Source: Paracoccus sp. (in: a-proteobacteria)
GTDB taxonomy: Bacteria; Pseudomonadota; Alphaproteobacteria; Rhodobacterales; Rhodobacteraceae
DNA: 5,962 nucleotides
Assembly: GCA_018056045.1 (NCBI GenBank)
Contig: JAGPGI010000183.1
Coordinates: forward strand, 1-5,962
Direction: 5' to 3'
The notes under the pieces are model-generated. The model was not told the origin of the DNA and ran no database searches. It worked only from the letters and a program-made list of their open reading frames with translations. Position 1 is the first letter of the stretch. Each line of letters begins with the position of its first letter. Made by a program: the position numbers and the translations under genes. Below, piece by piece: positions 1 through 5,593 of this stretch.

Positions 1-1234
1 GCCGGTGGGCTATGACGCCTTCAAGCCGTGGTTCGCGCTGGCCGAAAAGACCTATCACATCAATGGCGAGGTCGATCCGCTGGCCCCCGAGGGCGCCGAG
101 CTGCTGGCGCCGATCCAGCCCCTGCCGGCCTCGGATGCGGCGCTGATGGCGGATCTGCGCCGCGCCGGAATGCATCCCTATCGCACCCATATGGCGGCGC
201 GTTTCGTCGACGGCTGCGAAAGCTGTTTTGGCCGGCGATGCCCGCGCCGCTGCAAGATGGACGGGCGCTCGGCCGGGATCCTGCCGGCGCTGGCGACCGG
301 TCGGGCGGCGCTGATCGACAACTGCACCGTCACCCGGATCGAGGCCGATGCAGGCAGCGTTACCAGCCTGACCTGCCAGCGCGACGGCCAGACGCTGACG
401 CTCCGCGCACGGCGCTATATCCTTGCGGGCGGCGGCCTTGGCTCTCCGACGCTGATGCTGCGCTCAAGCAGCGAGCACTGGCCCGACGGGCTGGGCAACC
501 GCCACGACCTCGTCGGCCGCAACCTGATGTTCCACCTCAGCGAAATCATCGCGATCTGGGCCGGCAAGACCAGGGGCGAGGAAGGCGCCTCGCGCTCGAT
601 CAGCTTGCGCGACCTTTACTTCATCGAGGGGCAGCGATTTGGCACCGTGCAATCCATGGGCCTGACCGCCGGCTTTGGCGAGATCCTTTATGCGCTGAAC
701 AAGCATTTCGCGCGCTCGCCCCTCAGCCCCATCCGGCCGTTGCGGCACGGGCTGCGCATCCCGGCATGGCTGGCGGCCAAGGTCATGGGCCACGCGAAAC
801 TGTTCGTCGGCGTGCTCGAGGACCTGCCCTATGCCAAGAACCGCGTGCTGGTCGATCCCGACGACGCCGACCGGCTGCGCTTTCGCTATGACATTTCCGA
901 CGAGCTGCAAGAGCGCCGCGCCGCCTTTCGCAAGGCGATGCGGCAAGCCTTTCGCCCGCATCGCGCCTTGTTCACCGGCTCCGCGCCCGAACTGAACTTT
1001 GCCCATCCCTGCGGCACGCTGCGCTTTGGCGACGATCCGCGCAGCAGCGTGCTGGACCTCGACTGCAAGGTGCATGGGCTGGACAACCTTTATGTGACCG
1101 ATTCGTCGTTCATGCCGACCTCGAACGGGGTCAATCCCAGCCTGACCATTGCGGCAAATGCGCTGCGCGTGGGCGAACACATCGCCACAGGCATGCAGCC
1201 ACGACTTGCCGCTGCCAGCGGCCTTGGCTATTGA
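1..1234 (+). CDS. GMC-family FAD oxidoreductase, C-terminal part (start outside window)
   Basis: This is the C-terminal ~410 residues of a glucose-methanol-choline type flavoprotein; the FAD-binding N-terminus lies upstream, so the GTG at 5 is not the real start. Numbering from that codon, residues 138-179 follow the family pattern: an AGGGLGSP stretch, then the leucine-rich segment ending in VGRNLMFH. The C-terminal domain has HPCGT at 334-338, with the likely catalytic His334, and NPSLT at 377-381, with the second conserved active-site position, Asn377. A cluster of four cysteines, C71-x2-C74-x4-C79-x3-C83, is followed by a segment reading like the usual GMC substrate-domain entry (ALIDNCTVTRIEAD). 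The C74-C79-C83 spacing resembles, from memory, the cluster that binds 3Fe-4S in FAD glucose dehydrogenase catalytic subunits. The substrate cannot be named. It ends 35 bases before the next gene and may share its transcript. Family assignment is firm; the iron-sulfur idea is inference. Confidence 0.9.
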   Translation, partial: PVGYDAFKPWFALAEKTYHINGEVDPLAPEGAELLAPIQPLPASDAALMADLRRAGMHPYRTHMAARFVDGCESCFGRRCPRRCKMDGRSAGILPALATGRAALIDNCTVTRIEADAGSVTSLTCQRDGQTLTLRARRYILAGGGLGSPTLMLRSSSEHWPDGLGNRHDLVGRNLMFHLSEIIAIWAGKTRGEEGASRSISLRDLYFIEGQRFGTVQSMGLTAGFGEILYALNKHFARSPLSPIRPLRHGLRIPAWLAAKVMGHAKLFVGVLEDLPYAKNRVLVDPDDADRLRFRYDISDELQERRAAFRKAMRQAFRPHRALFTGSAPELNFAHPCGTLRFGDDPRSSVLDLDCKVHGLDNLYVTDSSFMPTSNGVNPSLTIAANALRVGEHIATGMQPRLAAASGLGY

Positions 1235-1269
1235 ACAGATAGCACGCCACCAAAACGGAGCGAAAAGCC

Positions 1270-2262
1270 ATGTCCGCAACCAAGCTTGTCACCATCTATG
1301 GCGGCTCGGGATTTCTGGGCCGGCAGATCGCGCGGGTCATGGCCGCGCAGGGCTGGCGCATCCGTGTCGCCGTCCGCCGCCCCAACGAAGCGGGTGTCGT
1401 GCGCACCTATGGCGCACCGGGCCAGATCGAGCCGGTGCCCTGCAATGTTCGCGACGACCTGTCGGTCCGCGCCTGCATGGCCGATGCCGATGCCGTGATC
1501 AATTGCGTGGGCATTCTGGTGCGCGAGGGCAAGAACACCTTCGACGCCATCCATGAAGAGGCCGCCGGCCGCATCGCCCGCATCGCCGCCGAAACCGGCG
1601 TCAAGCATGTCGTGCATGTCTCGGCGCTGGGGGCGGACGCGAATTCCGAAAGCCATTACGCCGCCTCCAAGGGCCGGGGCGAGGCGCTGGTCCTGCAGCA
1701 CTTTCCGGGTGCCACGATCCTGCGCCCCTCGATCATCTTTGGCTCGGATGACAATTTCTACAACCGCATCGGCGCGATGACCCGCTTTGGGCCGATCCTG
1801 TTCATGCCCGCCGCCAATAGCGAGGTGCAGCCGGTCTATGTCGAGGACGTGGCGCATGCCGCTGCCAAGGCCGCCGCGGGCGAGGCCGTATCGGGTATCT
1901 ATGAGCTGGGCGGCCCCGATGTCGTCAGCATGCGCCAAATCGGCGAGCAGGTGCTGGCGGCGACCGACCGCCGCCGCGCCATCATCGGCATTCCGCACTG
2001 GATGGCGGGGGTCATGGGCTCGCTTCTGGATATGGGACAGACGGTCACGGGCGGCCTGCTGACCAACCGCATCATGACCAAGGATCAGGCCCGCACCCTG
2101 CGCCAGCACAACCGCGTGGCCGAGAACGTCATGACATTTGCCGATCTGGGGATCGAGCCGATTGCGGCCCCGGCGATCATCGGCACCTATCTGTGGCGCT
2201 TCCGTCCCTCGGGGCAGTATGAATCCATCACCGCCTCGGCAAAGAACCTGCGCGACAATTGA
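1270..2262 (+). CDS. NDUFA9-like NAD(P)-binding protein (complex I accessory subunit family / atypical SDR)
   Basis: A 330-residue protein with an N-terminal Rossmann fold. The nucleotide-binding loop GGSGFLG sits at residues 11-17 right after the first beta strand. An aspartate-rich turn with INCVG is at 77-81, VSALGA at 118-122, a Y130-x3-K134 pair, the LRPSIIFG segment at 151-158 and [10 protein letters not shown] at 187-195. These are typical of extended/atypical short-chain dehydrogenases of the NDUFA9 (39 kDa) type. In mitochondria that protein is a structural complex I subunit holding a bound nucleotide; bacterial relatives are usually annotated 'complex I NDUFA9 subunit family'. The C-terminal [11 protein letters not shown] at 307-317 looks like the tail of alphaproteobacterial members. 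Start ATG 1270 is chosen because GGAG at 1257-1260 lies nine bases before it and the Rossmann strand begins at once. It could instead be a free sugar-nucleotide or quinone-linked reductase. No other complex I gene is in the window, so the respiratory role is inference. Confidence 0.88.
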   Translation: MSATKLVTIYGGSGFLGRQIARVMAAQGWRIRVAVRRPNEAGVVRTYGAPGQIEPVPCNVRDDLSVRACMADADAVINCVGILVREGKNTFDAIHEEAAGRIARIAAETGVKHVVHVSALGADANSESHYAASKGRGEALVLQHFPGATILRPSIIFGSDDNFYNRIGAMTRFGPILFMPAANSEVQPVYVEDVAHAAAKAAAGEAVSGIYELGGPDVVSMRQIGEQVLAATDRRRAIIGIPHWMAGVMGSLLDMGQTVTGGLLTNRIMTKDQARTLRQHNRVAENVMTFADLGIEPIAAPAIIGTYLWRFRPSGQYESITASAKNLRDN

Positions 2263-2280
2263 TCCGCCGCAGCTTTCTCT

Positions 2281-2287
2281 GAAGGAA
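2281..2287 (+). promoter_or_regulatory. Ribosome binding site that decides a TTG start for uppP
   Basis: GAAGGAA ends seven bases before TTG 2295. No in-frame ATG exists near the N-terminus. The next in-frame alternative, GTG at 2313, would remove residues just before the conserved GIIEG motif and has no good Shine-Dalgarno sequence at the right distance. The three nearby ATGs (2302, 2308, 2311) are all in another frame. Confidence 0.65.
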
Positions 2288-2294
2288 AAACGGC

Positions 2295-3089
2295 TTGTAC
2301 TATGTAAATGATGTGCTGCTCGGGATTATCGAGGGCATTACTGAGTTTCTGCCGATTTCCAGCACCGGACACCTGCTTCTGGCCGAGCAATTGCTGGGCG
2401 CGCGTTCGGACGCCTATAACATCGTCATCCAGGCCGGCGCGATTCTGGCCGTCACGCTGATCTATTGGCGGCGGCTGGTAGGGCTGGTCACCGGCTGGCG
2501 CGATCCGGCCAACCGCGACTATTTGCTCAAGCTGCTGACCGCGTTCGGGATCACCGCGGTGCTGGGGCTGGTGGTCAAGAAGCTGGGCTTTGAACTGCCC
2601 GAAACCGTGACCCCGATCGCATGGGCGCTGGTCATCGGCGGCATCTGGATGATCTGGGCCGAAAGCGTCGCCGACAAGCAGCCCGACCGCGTCACCATCA
2701 CCTGGCGGGTGGCGATTGCCGTCGGCATCGCGCAGATCATCGCCGGGATGTTTCCGGGCACCTCGCGTTCGGGCGCCACGATCTTTGCCGCGCTGCTGCT
2801 GGGAACCTCGAACCGCGCCGCCGCGACCGAATTCGCCTTTCTCGTCGGCATTCCGACCATGTATGCGGCCAGCGGCTATGCGCTACTCAAGGAATTCAAG
2901 GACGGCGCCGGGACCGAAGACTGGACCGGCATGGGCATCGCCTTTGTGGTCTCGATGGTGACGGCCTTTGTCGCGGTGAAATGGCTTCTGGGCTATATCC
3001 GCACCCACCGCTTTACCGTCTTTGCCATCTATCGCATCGTCTTCGGTGCGCTGCTGCTGGGGCTGGCCTGGGCCGGTGTGGTGCAATGA
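2295..3089 (+). CDS. uppP: Undecaprenyl-diphosphate phosphatase UppP (BacA family)
   Basis: A 264-residue polytopic inner-membrane protein, close to the usual 265-275. It removes a phosphate from undecaprenyl diphosphate, regenerating the lipid carrier for peptidoglycan and other surface polymers; raised dosage of this family gives bacitracin resistance. Both signature regions are present. The first is EGITEFLPISSTGH at residues 13-26, with Glu13, Glu17 and His26 matching Glu17, Glu21 and His30 of the E. coli enzyme by a constant offset. The second is PGTSRSGAT at 154-162, with the essential Arg158. Hydrophobic segments lie around 43-57, 80-95, 106-122, 138-153, 163-170, 180-197, 212-230 and 241-261. 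It follows the NDUFA9-like gene by 32 bases, suggesting a shared transcript; 200 bases then separate it from gltD, with no clear hairpin-plus-T terminator after it. The start is TTG. Identity is very secure; the exact start is good but not certain. Confidence 0.96.
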   Translation: MYYVNDVLLGIIEGITEFLPISSTGHLLLAEQLLGARSDAYNIVIQAGAILAVTLIYWRRLVGLVTGWRDPANRDYLLKLLTAFGITAVLGLVVKKLGFELPETVTPIAWALVIGGIWMIWAESVADKQPDRVTITWRVAIAVGIAQIIAGMFPGTSRSGATIFAALLLGTSNRAAATEFAFLVGIPTMYAASGYALLKEFKDGAGTEDWTGMGIAFVVSMVTAFVAVKWLLGYIRTHRFTVFAIYRIVFGALLLGLAWAGVVQ

Positions 3090-3125
3090 CGGACTGCCCG
3101 ATTCCCTGCCCGGCCTGGCGATAAG

Positions 3126-3213
3126 CAGATTTAGGTAACTTAATCTGACCTAATAATTGGGGCGTTCGGGGAAAAATAGTGCGCTTGGCCGAAAAATCCC
3201 GCATATAGGTCAG
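3126..3213. promoter_or_regulatory. Candidate operator cluster: repeated TAGGT/ACCTA dyads upstream of gltD
   Basis: Two short perfect inverted repeats interlock. CAGATT (3126-3131) pairs with AATCTG (3142-3147), and TTAGGT (3131-3136) pairs with ACCTAA (3148-3153). A third copy lies downstream: CTGACCTA (3145-3152) is exactly complementary to TAGGTCAG (3206-3213). So the TAGGT core occurs three times in this AT-rich stretch, just upstream of the candidate -35 element. I infer a transcription-factor binding region. The regulator is not identified; the bases do not match the NtrC consensus or a sigma-54 -24/-12 pair. Confidence 0.4.
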
Positions 3214-3218
3214 CACTG

Positions 3219-3249
3219 TTGACTTTTCATTGGCTGCGGCCTGTTTTAT
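3219..3249 (+). promoter_or_regulatory. Candidate sigma-70-type promoter for gltD
   Basis: TTGACT (3219-3224) matches five of six bases of the TTGACA -35 consensus. TTTTAT (3244-3249) matches four of six bases of TATAAT as the -10 element, with a somewhat long 19-base spacer. Initiation near 3256 would give a leader of about 34 bases before the gltD ATG. The -10 lies in the loop of a perfect GCCTG/CAGGC palindrome (3239-3254). This is the best candidate in the gap, but it is only a sequence match. Confidence 0.4.
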
Positions 3250-3289
3250 CAGGCTCTGGACACTTCTCGTTAGCGAAGGACGCGCAGCC

Positions 3290-4777
3290 ATGGCCACGCA
3301 AAAGATGCTCAAATTCGTCACCGTCGGGCGCGAGATGCCCGAGAAACGCGATGCGGCGTCCCGCTCGGAAGATTTCCACGAAATCTATCGCGAATTCGCC
3401 GATGCCAAGGCCAAGGAACAGGCCAGCCGTTGCAGCCAGTGCGGCGTGCCCTATTGCCAGTCGCACTGCCCGCTGCACAACAACATTCCCGACTGGTTGC
3501 GCCTGACCGCCGAGGGGCGCACGCAGGAAGCCTATCTGCGCAGCCAGGAAACCAACACCTTCCCGGAAATCTGCGGCCGCATCTGCCCGCAGGACCGCCT
3601 GTGTGAAGGCAATTGCGTCATTGAACAGTCGGGCCACGGCACCGTCACCATCGGCGCGATCGAGAAATACATCACCGATACCGCTTGGGAAGAAGGCTGG
3701 GTTCAGCCCATCGCCCCCACCGTCGAGCGCCCCGAATCCATCGGCATCATCGGCGCCGGACCGGGCGGTCTGGCCGCCGCCGACCGGCTGCGCCGCATGG
3801 GCTATCAGGTCACCGTCTATGACCGTCACGACCGCGCTGGCGGGCTGATGATCTATGGCATCCCCGGCTTCAAGCTGGAAAAGCACGTGGTCGAGCGCCG
3901 CAATGCCCTGCTGGCCGAGGGCGGGGTCGAGTTCGTTCTGAACGCCAATGTCGGCGAGGATATCAGCTTTGACGCCATTCGCGGCAAGCATGACGCGGTG
4001 CTGATCGCCACCGGCGTCTACAAGACCCGCGATCTGGATATCGACAATGCCGCCGCGCGTGGCGTGGTGCGGGCGCTGGACTATCTGACCGCCTCGAACC
4101 GGGTCGATCTGGGCGACGAGATCCCCGACTATGAGGATGGCGAGCTGAACGCCCGCGGCAAGCGCGTCGTCGTCATCGGCGGCGGCGACACCGCCATGGA
4201 CTGCGTGCGCACCGCGATCCGTCAGGGCGCGCAATCGGTGAAGTGCCTCTATCGCCGCGACCGCGCCAACATGCCCGGCTCGCAGCGCGAGGTGCAGAAT
4301 GCCGAGGAAGAAGGCGTCGAATTCGTCTGGATGTCCGCACCCGGCGCATTCGCCGGCCATGTCACCGGCGAGGCGATGATCGCGCAGGAAGTGGACGTCG
4401 ACGGCGACCCCATCGCCATTGCCTCGGTCCGGGTTCAGAAGATGCGTCTGGGCGCGCCCGATGTCAGCGGCCGCCAATCGCCCGAGCTGATCGAGGGCGC
4501 CGATTACGACGAACCCGCCGATCTGGTCATCAAGGCGCTGGGGTTCGAGCCCGAAGAGCTGCCGCGCCTTTGGGGCGTTGAGGGGCTGGAAGTGACCCGC
4601 TGGGGCACCATCAAGGCCGATTACCAGACCCATTCCACCAGCCTGCCGGGCGTCTATGCCGTGGGCGATATCGTGCGCGGCGCAAGTCTGGTGGTCTGGG
4701 CGATCCGCGACGGGCGCGAGGCCGCCGACAGCATCGCCAACTGGCTGTCGGACGCCGCCCGCATCGCCGCCGAATAG
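3290..4777 (+). CDS. gltD: Glutamate synthase (NADPH) small subunit GltD
   Basis: A 495-residue cytosolic flavoprotein, slightly longer than the ~470 of E. coli GltD. It takes electrons from NADPH through FAD and passes them to iron-sulfur centres and on to GltB, for reductive synthesis of glutamate. The N-terminal ferredoxin-like domain has C48-x2-C51-x4-C56-x3-C60, and C95-x3-C99-x5-C105-x3-C109, the cysteines expected for 4Fe-4S binding. The FAD loop GAGPGG is at 155-160, the pyridine nucleotide loop GGGDTA at 297-302, and the second flavin motif GVYAVGD at 454-460 near the C-terminus. Start ATG 3290 follows AAGGA (3276-3280) by nine bases and gives MATQKMLKFVTVGRE, the usual start in related bacteria; the ORF can be read back to TTG 3230 but without support. 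It begins the unit gltD - exported protein - gltB, with only 12 bases to the next ATG. Confidence 0.97.
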   Translation: MATQKMLKFVTVGREMPEKRDAASRSEDFHEIYREFADAKAKEQASRCSQCGVPYCQSHCPLHNNIPDWLRLTAEGRTQEAYLRSQETNTFPEICGRICPQDRLCEGNCVIEQSGHGTVTIGAIEKYITDTAWEEGWVQPIAPTVERPESIGIIGAGPGGLAAADRLRRMGYQVTVYDRHDRAGGLMIYGIPGFKLEKHVVERRNALLAEGGVEFVLNANVGEDISFDAIRGKHDAVLIATGVYKTRDLDIDNAAARGVVRALDYLTASNRVDLGDEIPDYEDGELNARGKRVVVIGGGDTAMDCVRTAIRQGAQSVKCLYRRDRANMPGSQREVQNAEEEGVEFVWMSAPGAFAGHVTGEAMIAQEVDVDGDPIAIASVRVQKMRLGAPDVSGRQSPELIEGADYDEPADLVIKALGFEPEELPRLWGVEGLEVTRWGTIKADYQTHSTSLPGVYAVGDIVRGASLVVWAIRDGREAADSIANWLSDAARIAAE

Positions 4778-4783
4778 GGGGTG
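4776..4783 (+). promoter_or_regulatory. Ribosome binding site overlapping the gltD stop codon
   Basis: AGGGGGTG uses the last two bases of the gltD TAG stop and ends six bases before ATG 4790. It contains the in-frame GTG 4781, which would sit inside its own Shine-Dalgarno sequence; this favours ATG 4790 as the start. The overlap suggests that translation of the small gene is coupled to gltD. Confidence 0.6.
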
Positions 4784-4789
4784 ATTTCG

Positions 4790-5593
4790 ATGCACAAGGC
4801 ATACACAACCCCTCCACCGCGCGGAGACAGCCTGCGCGCGCGGCGTGTTGCGCGGTCCGCGACGGCCCCGGTCGCCAAGGCAGCGTTGCTGGTCTTTTTT
4901 GCCCTGCCCGGCTATGCCGCCGAGTTCACCCCGCCTCAGGGCTGCAAGCTGGAAATGACCGTCCAGAACCGCGGCTGCACCGTCTCGCAGCACTATCGCT
5001 GCTCGGTGGACACGCCGGGCGACCAGCGGGTGACCATCTTTACCCCGGACGGGCCAGTCTATCAGTCGCGGATCGACAAGGAAACGCGCTGGCTGGAAAG
5101 CACGAACCTTGTTCAGGGCGTGACCGACCTGCTGGTCGATCAGGCGGATGACCATGCGTCTTTCTCGACGCTGCTCAAGACCGGGCGGGACGATTTCGAT
5201 TTCTGGACCGAATCGAATGACGGCCAGCGACTGCACCATGTCGGCCATGACGAGTTGCCGGGCGACAAGGTCACCATCGACGGCGTGCCGCTGGAAACCA
5301 CACGGTTCGAGCTGACGACCTTTAGCGAGACGGGCGAAGTCCTGATCGAACGCAAGGGCCAGCAATTCGTCAGCCGCGCCCATGGCCGCTTTTACGGCGG
5401 CATCGAACATTCGACGGACTGGACCGGCGCGGTTCAGGACGTGAACGACAGCCCGGTGACTTTCGCCTTTCCCGGCCAGTCCGGTTTTGGCGTGACGCGG
5501 CCGGAATATGATTGCGACCTGCAGATGGTCGGCGGCCAGGGTGCCGGCCCCATCCTGCGGCAGCTTATGACCTTGAAGGAGGCACGGATCTGA
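4790..5593 (+). CDS. Uncharacterised exported protein encoded between gltD and gltB
   Basis: A 267-residue protein that I do not recognise. Residues 1-30 are basic and unusually long for a signal-peptide n-region (RARRVAR at 16-22, Lys30). They are followed by a hydrophobic core AALLVFFALPGYA at 31-43, with likely signal peptidase I cleavage after Ala43 (Gly at -3, Ala at -1). The mature part of about 224 residues has no further membrane segment, so it is probably periplasmic. It carries four cysteines, C52, C63, C71 and C242, enough for two disulfides, and its alternating hydrophobic/polar pattern (for example 159-195) suggests mostly beta strands. No lipobox and no known catalytic motif is seen. 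ATG 4790 is preferred over GTG 4781. The stop overlaps the gltB ATG by one base (TGATG), so it is translated in one unit with cytosolic GOGAT. Its relation to glutamate synthesis is unknown; a conserved hypothetical carried along in the operon is equally possible. Confidence 0.85.
   Translation: MHKAYTTPPPRGDSLRARRVARSATAPVAKAALLVFFALPGYAAEFTPPQGCKLEMTVQNRGCTVSQHYRCSVDTPGDQRVTIFTPDGPVYQSRIDKETRWLESTNLVQGVTDLLVDQADDHASFSTLLKTGRDDFDFWTESNDGQRLHHVGHDELPGDKVTIDGVPLETTRFELTTFSETGEVLIERKGQQFVSRAHGRFYGGIEHSTDWTGAVQDVNDSPVTFAFPGQSGFGVTRPEYDCDLQMVGGQGAGPILRQLMTLKEARI
5576..5582 (+). promoter_or_regulatory. Strong ribosome binding site of gltB inside the upstream gene
   Basis: AAGGAGG lies within the last codons of the exported-protein gene, ten bases before ATG 5593, and is nearly ideal. 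It fixes the gltB start and shows that gltB has its own strong initiation signal besides the coupled TGATG junction. Confidence 0.75.

Larger units (their letters stand above)
3090..3289. other. Intergenic region between uppP and gltD
   Basis: Two hundred bases without a convincing gene. The first ~35 bases are GC-rich with no obvious intrinsic terminator. From about 3121 the composition becomes AT-rich and holds overlapping inverted repeats (3126-3153), a distant inverted repeat of CTGACCTA (3145-3152 and 3206-3213), a direct repeat of GAAAAAT (3171 and 3191), and a candidate promoter. An in-frame TTG at 3230 would extend GltD by 20 residues, but that extension does not resemble GltD and has no ribosome binding site. 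Confidence 0.8.

Noticed and set aside
464..1279. 271-codon minus-strand open frame opposite the GMC oxidoreductase
   Set aside because: Shadow of a coding region with clear family motifs; no ribosome binding site logic or known domain supports it.
1228..2109. 293-codon minus-strand open frame opposite the NDUFA9-like gene
   Set aside because: Shadow frame rich in Asp, Gly, His and Ala; the plus-strand Rossmann protein explains the region.
3090..3125. Possible intrinsic terminator after uppP
   Set aside because: The stretch is GC-rich but I found no stable stem followed by a run of T; termination could be Rho-dependent or absent.
3155..3245. Possible sigma-54 promoter (TTGG-containing stretches near 3157, 3185 and 3230)
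   Set aside because: For each GG I checked the base pair ten bases further on, and none is the required GC, so the -24/-12 rule fails.
3230..3289. In-frame 20-residue N-terminal extension of GltD from TTG 3230
   Set aside because: No ribosome binding site at that TTG, the added residues do not resemble GltD N-termini, and the extension would overlap the best -10 promoter candidate. ATG 3290 has AAGGA at nine bases.
4817..4865. Twin-arginine signal in the exported protein
   Set aside because: An RR pair exists at residues 18-19, but the following residues do not fit the S-RR-x-F-L-K pattern and it lies well before the hydrophobic core; a general secretory signal fits better.
3227..5410. Very long (727-codon) open frame on the minus strand opposite gltD and the exported-protein gene
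   Set aside because: It is antisense to gltD, which has unmistakable motifs, and its translation is compositionally odd (Ala, Gly, Asp, His, Arg-rich) with no recognisable domain. Long antisense frames are common in GC-rich genomes because stop codons become rare opposite GC-biased third positions.
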